Origin: Heligmosomoides polygyrus polygyrus
Taxonomy: Eukaryota > Nematoda > Chromadorea > Rhabditida > Heligmosomidae
Reading direction: 5' to 3'
NCBI GenBank assembly: GCA_947396885.1
Contig: OX377201.1
Location: 61,096,623-61,160,622, forward strand
Length of the DNA stretch: 64,000 nucleotides
The notes below the pieces were generated by a model. That model saw only the letters and a list, made by a program, of their open reading frames with translations. It was not told where the DNA came from and did not search any database. Positions 1 through 11,402 of the stretch are shown piece by piece. The position numbers and the translations under genes are program-made. Each line of letters starts with the position of its first letter. The stretch's first letter is position 1.

Positions 1-96
1 GACGTTCCTCGTTAGACCATAACTGGAATTTTTAATAAAACTATGCCACTTCATAACATTTCCTTGTTATATCCATGATCACAATAGAACATGTAC

Positions 97-645
97 CTTT
101 CCTTGAGTCGCTATGCACATGCTCAATACTGAGGACTAAAAAGTAAACAGAAGATGCCAGCTGGATGAAAGGGGCACGTACCTTCTCGATAGCCTTGGAG
201 AAAAGCGAACGAGCGGTCTTAGAGAACTCCGCTTCAGAGTGTTTCGGGCAGAAACATCTCAAAAGAAGCTGGATTTAAGAAAAAAACCAGATTTCATCGC
301 AAAATGACTCGAGAATGGTTCACCTTATTAAACCCTTCAAAAAAGAAAGAAGTTCAAACTACATGACTAGGCGACTGTAAACATATATAGCAACAGCACG
401 CGCAGCTAGTTGGACAAATATGAAGATGACGAAACCAGTGGTCTCTATGATGTCTCCATCTCCCGAGCCATTTTGCGCAGAGTTTGTTCTGTCGATAGCC
501 ACGTATAAAGAACGGATGAGTACAAAAATTTCTCGTAGTCTATGTAGCACATCGAGCGCATCGCGCACGGCAAGTGGTAAACACGACGACACTTTGAGCA
601 GCAGCAGCCGACCATAGCGCCTTTTTCCCGACAGACGTTGCAAAC
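97..645 (-). CDS. Partial host gene: C-terminal half of an extended PHD (ePHD) zinc finger, three internal exons
   Basis: Three exons read on the minus strand: 645-524, 257-182 and 135-97. The first encodes a C-x2-C pair, then Gly-Ala-Met-Val-Gly-Cys, further Cys residues and a YHLPCAM segment. The second starts in the middle of a codon and supplies FCPKH, the closing C-x2-H. That order (CxxC, GA..GC, C, FH/YH..C, CxxH) is the second subdomain of ePHD fingers as in PHF7/PHF11/G2E3, BRPF and KMT2 proteins, which are nuclear chromatin-associated modules. Splice sites are seen directly: acceptors ending TATAG, TTTTGAG and TTTTTAG, donors GTACTC, GTACGT and GTACATG. Phases agree (2 into 1, then 0 into 0), and the 39-base third exon stays open. 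The first ePHD half should lie upstream (above 645) but I could not place it; the 3' part leaves the window at base 1. Exon boundaries are inferred. The exact family is unknown. Confidence 0.62.
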
Positions 646-2025
646 CTATAACGGAATGAATGGAGAGAAGGAACTCCATAAAAGACATTTAATGTCCAGG
701 AAATAGAACGTCTGTGTCCGAAAACATGCCACTGTGAGTCTCGAGCAATTGAAGCACCGTTTTAATAGAACAACGATGAATACAACTGCGATTTTGTACC
801 GAGAACGTATCTGCGCCTGCTGGTTAATATTTTCGAACAAGCTAAAGTAGCAGAAGACCTTTCTCAGAAATTGAAAACATGCTGAAGTATACCCTGACAC
901 CTGACCAAGATCAAGCCAGTAACAGCGAAGTGCTTCAAAAATAAATTCTTCACTTTCCAGATCAAATTAAAAAAACTGTTGAAGGGAAGGGCTTGCCAAA
1001 AAATACCAGACACCGGAAAGCCCCCATTCTAAAATCCAAGGCTGGTCAATCTACAAAAACGAACACGTTCACCAAGTAAAACACTCGATAACGCATAAAC
1101 GACGAGCTCTCTCGGCGAGATGCCCTTGGCTCACACATAAATACACAGCTTCAAAAAAGAGTGCGGTGCAAGACAAAGGTTGAGCGCAGAGAAAAGGCCA
1201 AAGAATGTTAGGCCGTAGGTCGCGTATTAATTTACGCCCTTTGCGGCTGAAAAGAGCCTGCGGGGTGTGGTGTTTCATCACTGGATTGCTCCAGTGACCG
1301 GATGGTCTGGGTAACGGCTTGTCCCACGAGCGGGAGGCTGAGGGTTCGGACACCGTCCACTGCATTTATTTCACACTCTCGCGAAACTCTTGCAGATTCG
1401 AGCAAACTCCTTGAATTTGTGTGTTTTGTATTTGATCCATTTGGTGCTATTAATGTGTGGATATCATATAACCCATACTTGAACCAACAGGTTAACTATA
1501 ATACTTGCTACCCAACGATCTGGTTCCTGCATTGAGATTGTACATGCTTGTAAGACAATCACACAACACGGTTTGCGTGATCTGACCACCGGAACCGCGC
1601 TAAAACTGCAGCAGCTTTATATCCAACGTGTCTTAGCCGGAGCTGGATAGTAATTGTACACATGTAAGCTGGCCGACTCGCAAAGAAACCTACGTTAAAT
1701 CGGGAATCGCCCCTTATTCGGAGCGTTATAACGGTAGGAGACCGTTGTTTGAGAAACGCGCTATATATAAATGTGTGCATGACATACTACAATACCACTA
1801 GCTGGATCATGTGCATAAAAGGTATGAGTTTTACAAACGCTCACCAGTTTCCTACCACGAACAAACGCCTTGTACAAGTGCCGTGCATCGGTGTCGAAGA
1901 GCTTCCGACCCAGCGGCGTTGGGTCGTTAACGGTAAGGACCTCTGGGATTGTTAGCTAAAAAGGTTTCTAAGTGGTGTATCATGAGGTTCGTGCAGCAGC
2001 AAAAACTTACAGCGCATAGTTCGTG
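646..2025. other. No gene recognised
   Basis: Upstream exons of the ePHD gene are expected here on the minus strand, but I found no segment with the missing Cys/His pattern and consistent splice phases. Several short frames are open on both strands without recognisable domains. A splice-acceptor-like CTTTCCAG precedes a short open stretch near 960 on the plus strand, too weak to call. Confidence 0.4.
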
Positions 2026-2163
2026 TACGGCGAAGAACAGAGGAAAATCGGGAGACCAAGAAAGCTTGCCACACGCCTCGCTGATATCTTCGCTGTCATC
2101 AAAGCAAATTATGCAAAGAGGCGGCTTTCTGAAATGACAGCTGCAGCGAGAACTCCCTGGTGA
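2026..2163 (+). pseudogene. Possible non-LTR retrotransposon RT C-terminal remnant
   Basis: One plus-strand frame reads through a GRPRKLATRLADIFAVIK-like stretch and ends with ARTPW and a TGA. A GRPR motif followed by a Trp/Ala-Asp-containing helix and a short basic tail before the stop is typical of the extreme C-terminus of RTE-type endonuclease/RT proteins, and the 3.8-7.4 kb element in this window ends with a comparable GRPRQHWADAL segment. No RT motifs are visible upstream, so at most the last 45 codons survive. It could also be a chance frame. Confidence 0.3.
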
Positions 2164-2508
2164 GCACCCCTATGTGTGAACAGTAGGAAAAAAAATAATA
2201 GCACAGTGTCAGATCCTTGCCTCCGATTCAAGTATCGAAAGGCCTATAGAAACGAAGCCGAGCAAAAGAGAAACCCCTTCTTTATTGAACAGAAAACGCC
2301 GCCCGTCGGAAAACTGATGGTGATGTTTAAAAATGTATAAAAAACATTTTGGGGAAAACCTCAGAAAACACGTTTTTCACACCACGGCAAGCGGCATTAT
2401 CTCAGAGAGGTTCTAGAACCCCACGTAAATACATTCGCAATTCATCGCGGAACGCAGATCGCAAAGGCAGAAGAGAAGTGTCTCGACCTCCTATGGAACT
2501 TCAAGTGG

Positions 2509-2582
2509 AGGTTCTAGGCTCAGATGTCCTGTGCTTTTGGAGAAAACCCTCCAAAAGCACAGGACATCTGAGCCTAGAACCT
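2509..2582. repeat. Perfect 34-bp inverted repeat with 6-base loop
   Basis: Bases 2509-2542 are the exact reverse complement of 2549-2582, separated by AAAACC. The hairpin has no mismatch. No transposon ends or target duplication are seen at its borders. A template-switch event during replication is a simple origin; a transcribed hairpin RNA is possible but nothing else supports it. Confidence 0.95.
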
Positions 2583-2726
2583 TTAAAGACTTTCCGACCA
2601 AACTAATATCTTCTTCCTCAGCGTTTATCCCGCTCCATGGCAGGATCCGCTCCTCTGGTGCCATTTCGTCATCTTGCCCGATCTCGTGCTAGATCAAGGT
2701 GGACACCAGCCACTTTAAAATCCTAC

Positions 2727-2746
2727 TATATATATATATATATATA
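2727..2746. repeat. (TA)10 microsatellite
   Basis: Ten uninterrupted TA dinucleotides seen directly. Confidence 0.95.
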
Positions 2747-2946
2747 ATCGGCTAATGTCACGTGTCCGTCACGGGGAGGGGGGACTGAAGCCAAAAGACG
2801 CCTACTTCAGTGCGGCGTATGCCAGCCGGGCTTTCTTTGAGCTTAACCATGGGCGATTACTGGCGAACTATATCCTTGGCGGCTGATCGTCCAAGTTTAC
2901 GAGATATTCAAGGGGTAACGCATCAGGGTATGAATGGGGATTGAGT

Positions 2947-3250
2947 GCAGAGCGTAGGGATTCAGGAGGCGTGCCCTAGAAGTCGTCCCAGGTGCGCCTG
3001 CATTCAGGAGGTGTGATGAAGACGTCGTCTAACGTGCGTAGGGATTCAAAAGACGTGCTGATGATGTCTCTAACGTGCGTAGGGATTCAGAAGCCTGCGC
3101 AGGACGTCGTGAGTCAAGATTCAAAAGATCTGCGCTAGACGTCGTCCAACGTGCGTAGGGATTCAGAAGACGTGCTGGAGACGTCGTCCAAGTTGCGTAG
3201 GGATTGAAAGACGTGCTGATGATGTCGTCCAACTTGCGTAGGGATTCCGA
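2947..3250. repeat. Degenerate minisatellite, about 44-bp unit
   Basis: The phrase GTGCGTAGGGATTCA or a close variant recurs roughly every 42-55 bases, each time followed by GAAGACGTG- and GACGTCGTCCAA-like blocks. About six to seven diverged copies are present. The downstream 3250-3330 segment (runs of GGGGACCA type) resembles sequence next to the minisatellite at 39.0-39.45 kb, so both probably belong to one repeat family that also appears near 16.2-16.6 kb. The minus-strand open frame across it is a by-product of the repeat. Confidence 0.85.
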
Positions 3251-3531
3251 GTAAGGGCGACCAATAGGAGAGGACCAACAAAGGGGACCATTAGAGGAGG
3301 AGCGTGAGTAAGGGGGGACCAGCATTTTCCCTCAACATCGTTCAGTGTATGTCGGATTTCTAAAGACGGTTTACAGAAGTCGTGCCACCTGTGTCAGAGA
3401 GCAGAAGGAGTGTCATAGACGTCGAGGCAACGTAGTGACACATGAATCGGTACTCAGTGTCAAATGTGCGTGCTTGACCCTCACTCTGCTTCTTTGCCAG
3501 CATATAGGAAAAGAAGTATTTCGGGAGGGGC

Positions 3532-3544
3532 GGGGGGGGGGGGG
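3532..3544. repeat. G13 homopolymer tract
   Basis: Thirteen consecutive G, one of at least ten poly-G or poly-C runs of 10 or more in the window (also near 7450, 9225, 10424, 16678, 21608, 22604, 22787, 22911, 26014 and 45474). Confidence 0.9.
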
Positions 3545-6411
3545 TAGAGAGAGAGTGACCACGGGATTCCGAGGAGTGTTATTGCCGTCGGACAGTAAGC
3601 GGTGTCGACCAATACCGATTAATTTTAATTATGATTTTGCTGATTAAGCATCGGATTGGGACTCCTATTACCTGTTTCTCGACACGTAGAGAACGAGCGC
3701 TACGGAGAATAAATCGCGTGCATGTGATGGAGGGTGGATAGGTTTCATATGCGCAGTGAAAATTCTTCCCTACCATATCCCACTGCGCTAATCGATATAG
3801 TAAAACCAGTTTTTTTTTACTGTAAGGAGGCCTAAAGAAGAAAGGAGGAAGATTGGGGTTGTTTTATTCTCGGAGTTTGGGGGCGAAGCCCCCAAACCAG
3901 ACGTTTGGCGGCCGCTAGGCCTCTGAACGTCTGGTCCTTGTATAAAGCATCAGCCCAGTGCTGCCTCGGGCGCCCTCTAGGCCGTTTTCCAGACACTTCG
4001 AGGTTAAGACCTATTTTACGGATGCTGTCTTCCTTTCCACTCAGAACGTGTTCCATTACCGCAGGCGGACTTTGCGCATCTTGTCAGCTATCGGCGCGAC
4101 ACCGAACTTCTACCAAATGACATCGTTTCGAATGCGGTCCATGCGCGTCACTCCACCGCCCAACGCAGCATCTTCGTCTCCATGACGCTAAGGCGCGTTT
4201 CAACTGCCTCAGTGGCAGACCAACACTCAGCATCGTACATTGCTACTGGCCGCACAACTGCTCCGTATGTCTTCGACTTGACGTGCTCTGGTATCTTCCT
4301 ATCACACAGCACGCTAGACGATGAGTGCCACTTGAACCAAGATGCACTCACGTGTGAATACACCTCAACCATCAGTTTGCCGTTAGACGCTATTGCTGAT
4401 CCCAGGTACTCAAAGAATGAAGTAAGGGAAAGCTCAATGCTGTTAACCTTGACGGCGCTGGACCCATTAACGTCCGTCGTTAGATACTCGGTCTTCTTCA
4501 CGTTCAACTTGAGTCCAAACCGCTCCTAGCGATCACACTAAGCTTACACCTCTCGTTTGAGTTCACCTTTATCTTCGCAAGTGAACATTACGTCATCAGC
4601 ATCGAAGGGACGGGCTTCTGAAGGTCTCGTGAATCCCATCAACGACGACAACAAAAAGAAGTGGAGAAAGCGCAGAGCCCTGATGTACCCCGACAGACAT
4701 TGGGAACTCCAGGTTCCAGCTGCAGCTTGAACACGACTCTCCGGACAGGAGTGGAGAATTCGCGCCCCTCTCTATGAGCTGTTCAGGAACTCCATGTTGT
4801 CGCAGGGCGTACCATTTCACCTTACGCGGTACGCGATCAAAGGCCTTCTCCAAGTCGAAGAAGGCGATATGCACTAGCTTCTGCTCCTCGCGGTGCTTCT
4901 TTGAGGCGGCAGCGTGTATGGCATCAATGGCACCACAGCCAGCTACGAAGCCGCACTGATTGCTGGGAAGCTGGACGATGTCACGAATTCGTCTGTCGAC
5001 AATTCGCTCAAAGATCACGCTGTGCGAAGGCAAGCGAATCGTACGGTAGTTGGAGCAGTTAGCGGGACTGCCCTTCTTCCAAATCAGAGTCGTCGTATTT
5101 ACTAATGCCAACATTCAGACACTTTCTTCTCCGCTACAGCCTGATTAAAGAATTTCGCCAACCACTCAGCAGAGCCCCAAAACTTTGACTTCCTTAAATC
5201 AGCCGCCACGTCGTCGGGCCCAGTTGCCTTGCCTGGCCTCATCTTCTTCAAAGCCGCTTCAGTCTCCTCCACGGTGATCTTCTGGAAAGGGCCATGAGTT
5301 GCAGCCGTTAAAGGGATTTCTGGATGAGGAGATTCTACTGTAGAGATTTCCTCAAAGTAATCATCCTACTTCAATGCCGCTTCAATGCCTTCTTGCGGTC
5401 CATAAGAAGATGACCGTTCCCACACCATTGATGCCGAAAAACTTCTCAATATTCTCGGTCTACCGATGGCGATTCTTAGCAAGTCGGAACAGATAGCGTT
5501 TACCATCGCGTGGCTCGAGCTTCTCGTTGACATCCCCATGAGTGGCTTTTGCAGCACCCACGCTCTTCTTTGCAGCTTTCTTCGCTTCTTGGTACTTCCG
5601 CCAGTTACCGGCTGTCTTTTGGTGAGAAACACGTGATGGAGCGACTTGTCTAGAACTTTTGCCTTCACGTCGTCTGTCTACAACCATACCTGCTTGTAGA
5701 CCTTGCGTCGCCAGGTTTCGTAATGCCGAGTTCCAACCGTGCAGCTTGAAGTACCGCCTCGGTAGCGTTCTTCCAAGTTTCATCAGCAGTCGAGGCCGTC
5801 GGTAAGGGCGCGAGAAAGCACAGCGCTTCGTTTCCTTTCATCACCACTTGATTCTTGCTGTACTGCATCGTTGGACATTCCTTAAAATCGGAGCGGCGAT
5901 TTATAACGTGCATATCAGCGGTCAATGCTGTGGCGTGACTCGTACGGCACGATCTTCGTATCTGCGACAAGACTTCGGCGGCGATCTTTCACAAGGACAA
6001 AGCCTATCTCAGTCTTGGTACTTCCACTATAGTATGGGATGAGGTGGGAGCCGCGTTTTCGAAAGACGTGTCCACTACGGAGAGTTCACGCTATTCCGCA
6101 TAATCAAAAATACGCTCACCATCGGCGTTTCGAGAACCGTATCCGAAATCACCATGATAGCTGGAACCGTCTCTCGTAGCGCCTACGTGCACATTAAGCA
6201 GCGACTATGATGACATTTTTCGACTGTACCACTGCTGTCTTCTCATCGCGAAGGCTCCAAAACGCATCCTTGGCTTGCTCTGAGCAACCGATCTGCGGTG
6301 CACACGTAGAGAAGAAATGATAGAGTAGCTTCTTAGCGGCGAAAACGATCTTCATCAATCGACCGTCAAAGCGCTCGACGCTTACAATCGAGTCACGATA
6401 TCGTTCGGAGA

Positions 6412-7222
6412 CGATTATTCGGATCTATCCTAGTCCGGGGGGCACATAACTAAAAAGTATGTAAAAAATCGACTTGGGACTTACCGAGCGCCTCCTACGG
6501 AGCACGATAGAACCTAAAACGAAGGAAAAAACTAAGGAATAAATAAAAAATGAAATCGCCGCGGTTTGACAAACGTATCGGCGGGCAAAGAGCGACGCAA
6601 TGGAGTCATGCCGCGTGCTGACCACCGCTTGACATGTTAGAACCAGGATATAACATGGTGAGGAGGGCGCATAACGCCACCTAGCGCGCGCTGACCGCCG
6701 CCTGACATGTTATAACCAGGATCTAACATGGTGAGGAGGGCACATAACTTCACCCGCCTACAACCGCGGCGAAAACATTTATTTTTTAGGAACATTTTTT
6801 AGGAACAGGCTCAAGCAAAGTTAAAAATCATTTCTTCGAGTGCCTTCAGCTTGACCGGTTTCATGCTGATATCAGCGGCCGGCTCATCCCGATAACGGGA
6901 GAGTGCTGATAGGTGAGTACTTGCTATGAAGATATCGTGGATGTTCAGTTCGACCAAACAGCGCCGGTGGTGTAAGCCCGGAAACATCGCTGCCCGGAAA
7001 GCAGAAGATGCGGGTTCGAGTCCCGCCTGGCGTAAGAGTTTTGATCGCAACTAGACATCCATCTAACAACTTCTATTTATTTTTTCGTTTTTTGTTTGCT
7101 TGTGAATTTTTCTGGTTAAGGTTCTATCGTGCTCTGTAGCAGTCGCTCGGTAAGTCCCAAGTCGATTTTTTACATACTCTTTAGTTATGTGGCCCCCCGG
7201 ACTAGGATAGATTCGATTATTC
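6412..7222. mobile_element. MULE-type MITE (793 bp) with 9-bp target duplication, inserted in RTE family A
   Basis: The element spans 6421-7213. Its ends are inverted copies of each other over about 90 bp (6421-6510 against 7213-7120) with few differences. The 9-mer CGATTATTC flanks both sides (6412-6420 and 7214-7222). Removing the element and one 9-mer rejoins the endonuclease reading frame of the host retrotransposon, which proves the insertion. A 9-bp duplication with long terminal inverted repeats is characteristic of Mutator-like elements; hAT (8 bp) is the alternative. No transposase is encoded. The interior contains a tRNA-like segment and a tandem pair around 6640-6740 in which a CATGTTA..ACCAGGAT..TAACATGGTGAGGAGGGC block occurs twice. 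Confidence 0.88.
6962..7032 (+). ncRNA. tRNA-like sequence inside the MITE
   Basis: The 71 bases have a 6-bp acceptor-like pairing (CGCCGG with CTGGCG), a box A-like TGGTGTAAGCCCGG, a 4-5 bp anticodon-like stem with a 7-base loop CCGGAAA (anticodon position GGA), and a perfect 5-bp T-arm GCGGG/CCCGC around TTCGAGT, which contains a canonical box B. The D-stem is weak and a serine tRNA would need a long variable arm that is absent. It is more likely a tRNA-derived or captured sequence than an active tRNA gene. Internal Pol III transcription is possible. Confidence 0.45.
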
Positions 7223-7449
7223 CGATACCACTAGTGGTCCTTGGACTTCCACATACGACGGCCTTGAAGCCTCGCCTTACTTGCAAGAGGACCATCTCGT
7301 CTCCTTCACCGCACAGAAGTCAACTCTTCTTCGCTCCAGTGCTTCAACCAATTCGCACAAGCGGCCCGTCAACGTACCCATATTCACCATATTCAGAGTA
7401 GCCACGCTGTCCTGCCTACGATACAGGTCTTTCGAACTAGCTACCTCCT

Positions 7450-7471
7450 CCCCCCCCCCCCCCCCCCCCCC
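7450..7471. repeat. C22 homopolymer tract
   Basis: Twenty-two consecutive C lie between the start of the family A endonuclease and its presumed 5' untranslated region (7472-7540). It is the longest homopolymer seen in the window. Confidence 0.95.
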
Positions 7472-8059
7472 GAGCAGTGGAGCGGATGACGCGGCATCGT
7501 CCGCTGGCTTAGCAGCTCCGAGGGGAGCAGAAGTTTAGATTACGGAAGACAGTGCCGACTTAACGTAGTTCGAAATTAAGCGTGCGGCCATCTTACATTC
7601 ACGACCCGCCGATTTCACACTAAACGCTACCGAAAATCACTTTGCAACAGCTGTTACGAAACAGGAGCACGGTAAATGCTAAACAAATGCACTTTGGAAC
7701 TGCTCTTAAGGTCTCCGCACACTTTTGCGGCGTTGCCGCTCGCCGCTATGGTTAAGCTATTAAGGATAGGGACGCGGCGTTGCCGCAGAAGTGTGCGGGG
7801 CCTTTACGATTCGTGGTTGTGAAATGCAGTTGCTTACTGAGTATATGCATCACGCACTCAGTGTTGCTCACAGAAACCTCTTAAAATCCACATTTTTAGA
7901 AGAATCGCATCAATTTCGACATTATTGTATGGGTTCGGTCCAAAATGTCGCATTTAAACAGTTACCTCTGCTCAGAATTAATCTTAATGAAAGTTAAAAA
8001 AAATCTAGATGCCCTTGGTGATAATGTCAAAGTTGGAGTTCCACGATTATGAAATGGAA

Positions 8060-8662
8060 GGCTTCCAGGAAAGAAAGATGGAGTTTGAGTTGGCTTCATC
8101 ATTTGGCCTTGGAGTTAGAGTCTCCGTTCTCCACTACTGGTTTTTCATGTGTTTTATATGCGCGCTCCAAAACACCGTCTATTCCAAGACATCTAAAGTT
8201 AAGGTACGTGAACTGCAACACATATCGAAGAGAGCACTCCGACCCTCCCAATCCCATGTGTACAGATTCTCAGAGGCAAGAGGTAGCTTCCAGATTTGAC
8301 CACTCATAAATCCTTTCCAATGCACGATATATTCTCTCCACATCAGTATAGGATTCAATTTTCCTATAGATCTTGATATCATCTGCAAACTGCTTACAAA
8401 CAACGTCGCTTTCCTCGAGAATTAATGTCAGCTCAGCTACGTATATAGCAAAGAAGATTGAAGAAAGGACCCCTCCCTGGGGAACTCTGCTCTTCGCTAG
8501 CTTACAGACTAAAAAAATACCTCCTATCTTGACTTGAAAACTACGTTCTGAAAGCTAATTCTGTATCCATTTGCACACTAAGGGGTGGAACTTCAGTTCA
8601 GGATTTTACATAATTCCAGAATAGTCGACCCTATCGAATGCTTTAGAGAAATCGAAGTAATT
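8060..8662 (-). pseudogene. CR1/L2-like non-LTR retrotransposon RT fragment
   Basis: The minus strand reads DFSKAFDRVDYS (RT motif A, about 8655-8620), then RVPQGGVLSSIFFAIYV (motif B, about 8490-8440) and FADDIKIYRKI (motif C with both catalytic Asp, about 8392-8360), followed by a TDVERIYRALERIYEWSN segment. DFSKAFD with VPQGGVLSP and FADD is the signature of CR1/L2/jockey-type RTs rather than RTE types. The frame is continuous from 8662 to about 8300 except for three stops. The N-terminal RT part, endonuclease and C-terminus are missing, so this is a dead-on-arrival or eroded fragment. Confidence 0.8.
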
Positions 8663-8814
8663 TACATTACATGTATCAATGTACATGGACATGTACATTA
8701 TCAAAGTAAATTACATCACATACTACACGATAATACGCGTTATCCGTTGCCCGCACGCTGCGCGGGTTACTCGGTCTCCAGTAGTACTGTCGTGTGCTCA
8801 TAAATACTGCACCA

Positions 8815-9015
8815 AGTGTTGTAATCCTTTTCAGCCCCATGGAAGCTGCTAAGCCAGCGGACGATGCCGCGTCATCTACCCATTGCACGGTGCGCGATTG
8901 CGCTCCATCGCGAAGGCCTGACCCAATCGATTGCACAGGGGGGTGTTTTACGTGCCATCCTTTGCGACTGCGCATCGGCTCCCTTGGACGCCGTAGCACT
9001 ACCTCGAAATGAGTG
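8815..9015 (+). mobile_element. 5' untranslated fragment of RTE family A
   Basis: Bases around 8843-8875 (GCTGCTAAGCCAGCGGACGA and following) repeat, on the opposite strand, the segment 7523-7485 that lies just upstream of the family A endonuclease. The shared block is about 33 bases long and near identical. Beyond it the plus-strand copy continues with GC-rich sequence I cannot check against the shorter copy. No coding part follows. Confidence 0.5.
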
Positions 9016-11149
9016 AGCTGACATACACCACGTGGTGTGACACGAGTCTTCGTAGGCCGGCCTGTCACAAGTGCCTCGTGCTTGCAATCGAGTGTCCATG
9101 TTTAGCTTAACTCGCAGGAGTTTCCAGTGGCACCACATGGAGGAACGGCGGACATCGCCACCTCAACTCGATGAACTTCGATAGACCAGAACTCGTTCAG
9201 GAGTTGCATTTTGCATTTCTGACACCCCCCCCCCCTTCATATCCGTAATTAGCATTCCAAGCTCTTTCTAATGACCTTGGTCTCCACACGGAGTTCGACA
9301 GAAGGTCCAACCAACCCTTTCTTGCTTAGTTATCCTCCCAGGTAATGTAACGGAAACGGGTCCGAAGAAGAGCATTTCAACGTAACTAAGCATAACACGG
9401 TGAAACAAGCCTATGTTTTTGCACTTTATGTCTCATGGACCAATGTTCTCACTCTCGCCCGTCAATTAGCCAAACAGTATTTACGTCCCTCGTACAGCCG
9501 TGAATGAGTAACGCAACTAACCCCTCTTCCAGTGAATCGAAGGAAAATCGGTCATGCTACGTGCAGGACCGTAAATTGTTCACATACTCCCGTACATGAA
9601 CAGTTTACGGTTCTAGTTTTGGCGTAGCTCAATAATATAACCTGTTCGAGTTCAGTGGGGCAAACCCAAATCCGAGTTGTCTTGAATGACAACTTTGCCA
9701 CAATTCTGTCAGATTTCTCCTCATCCTTCGTGCGACTTACATCAATTCGAATTACACAGGTTTGCCGCAACGGACTTGAGCTCCGACCTAATTCTGACTG
9801 TATAGAATATGATGAGTGCTAGTATACCAAGGATTTTCTTTAGCGTACGTTTAACGCGGAGTCTAAGGACGAAGGGCATCACAGTGCGGGCCGAGACCGA
9901 CCTGTGCTAAGGCAAAGCCACCTTCCATCCCTCCCAAACGTCTATGTTCTTGGAATGGCCGATTCACAACCGGTATTAATAATAAAAAACACTAAACCTT
10001 TTGTCTGGGCGAAGGAGAGAGGCGACTAGTCTTCGCAGACGATAGCCCTGTTGCGACCTTGGTTTCCTTGCAACCCCTTTCCGAGCTCGTCCAGCGTCAT
10101 CTGAACACAGTCGAGTGAAATAGTGTCACAGTATTATAAAAATCCGACTCCTGACTTTGACACCGTAACCCGACTGCGGGGCCACTCGTCCCGCGAGCGC
10201 GGCAGGGCAGACTCCAGACGGTAGGATGCTGCAAACGGGCGCGAATGTTTCCACACTTGGTACACGTGTGAATAATGAGCTCACGGTCGCGATGAACGAG
10301 TTTCCAAGCACGATGACGGCTTACGAAATCTACAGGGACTGAGACCGACCAAACCACGCTAAGGCCGGTTGCACTGATACGCTTAGGAGGTTACATTGAA
10401 ACCTTTGCGAGAAATTATGGAGAGGGGGGGGGGGGGAGATTTTTTAAGGAGTGAAGGAGGTAATCACTACTCATATGCTCCAAGCAGATGACATAACTTC
10501 CAGAATCACACTCCAGAGCTGTATAAGGATGAACGAAAGCTCTCTCTATCTCTCTGGAACATTCGAAGCCCTGACTGGACAACTGGATGGCCTCATTGTA
10601 GTCATAATAGGGGGTCTACCAAAGTGGCATGAATCGACACATACCCATTTAGTGAAGATATTCTAGGACAACCTGAAAAGCTGGAAACTTAATTGAGATG
10701 AAGAATGTTGGTCATATGTGACCCACCCCTTCCCCTGAGCCAATTTGCGTCTATAGCCATGTGCCATATGTAACCCAGGATTCTGGCAGATCCACAAACG
10801 CCTCGAAAGAACCTTTCGAAATATCTGAAGGCGCCCAAGACTCAATTTGTGGCGTTAAGCACAGAAAATATGGGCTTGGCGTCTGATGCAAGAGCTACCA
10901 CCACGCACAGGTCTTCCCGATTGAAGGTAAGTATGTCAAAGCTATGAAACAATTGTTTTTCCGTGATCTCTTAGAATTTTGGCCTCTAGATATTTCCATT
11001 GTGAAGACAGTCTTCATCAGATATTTACCAAGTTTACCATCTAACAGACTCATCTTCTGGAGGAGCTCCAGCCGTTATAAACTCCTTGAGTGATGTCTCT
11101 TTGAAAATCTACAAAACTTCCTTCCCACCAGTGCGCTTGCAAGCATGCT
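9016..11149. other. No gene recognised; solo MULE-type end and homopolymers
   Basis: The stretch contains C11 at 9225-9235, G13 at 10424-10436, and at 9845-9862 an inverted-repeat terminus (GTACGTTTAACGCGGAGT) of the MULE-like family whose other ends are at 21086, 21360, 22243 and 35303. A block of about 55 bases near 10115-10170 is an inverted, diverged copy of 17843-17903. No coding signal is convincing. Confidence 0.6.
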
Positions 11150-11339
11150 AACAAGGGAACTGTCTCAACGGCACGCCGGAACGGCAAGAACGAATACTAT
11201 AAGAGGAAGCTCCGTCCTCCAAATAGTAATGGAACATGTTTTGTTTTTGCCGAATCCTTGAGGCAAATGAGCAGGAGAGTGTGATGGTTAAGGATCCACA
11301 ACGTCGAACATGCCACGGCGGCGCAAGGAGCCTCTGTCA

Positions 11340-11402
11340 TGGCCTTGGTAGCGCAGTGGTAGAAAGGCTGCTTCATGATCGTGGCGTCGAACGTCGCGTT
11401 TC
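11340..11402 (+). ncRNA. tRNA-like segment in left arm
   Basis: TGGTAGCGCAGTGG is an excellent Pol III box A. The box B equivalent (about 11385-11395) is degenerate, while the matching copy on the minus strand at 17363-17373 keeps a canonical box B. This looks like a tRNA-derived SINE head rather than a tRNA gene. Confidence 0.4.

Larger units (their letters stand above)
3815..7405 (-). pseudogene. RTE-like non-LTR retrotransposon, family A: endonuclease plus reverse transcriptase, decayed and interrupted
   Basis: Read on the minus strand from about 7400 downward. An APE-type endonuclease start (GTLTGRLCELVEALERRR, then KETRW) is followed, across the inserted MITE at 6421-7213, by GIGIIVSERYRD, by a VIIVA stretch and by the rest of the EN domain to about 5700. 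The RT follows with motif A FFDLEKAFDRVPR (about 4850), motif B HQGSALSPLLF (about 4670) and motif C seen as DADDVMF near 4590, where Tyr/Phe has become Asp. Motif E (FFEYLGSAI) and a GRPRQHWADAL C-terminus lie at 4500-3840. An A9 run on the minus strand (about 3809-3817) may be the tail. The protein would make first-strand DNA from its own RNA at a nicked chromosomal target. Many frameshifts and in-frame stops make it non-functional. Codon identities are seen directly; the RTE-like label is inference from the EN+RT layout. Confidence 0.85.

Noticed and set aside
3029..3325. 98-codon minus frame with repeated NPYARWTTS-like motif
   Set aside because: Translation of the ~44-bp minisatellite.
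6811..7050. 79-codon minus frame with AGLEPASSAFRAAMFPGLHH text
   Set aside because: It is the reverse reading of the tRNA-like segment inside the MITE, a common annotation artefact.
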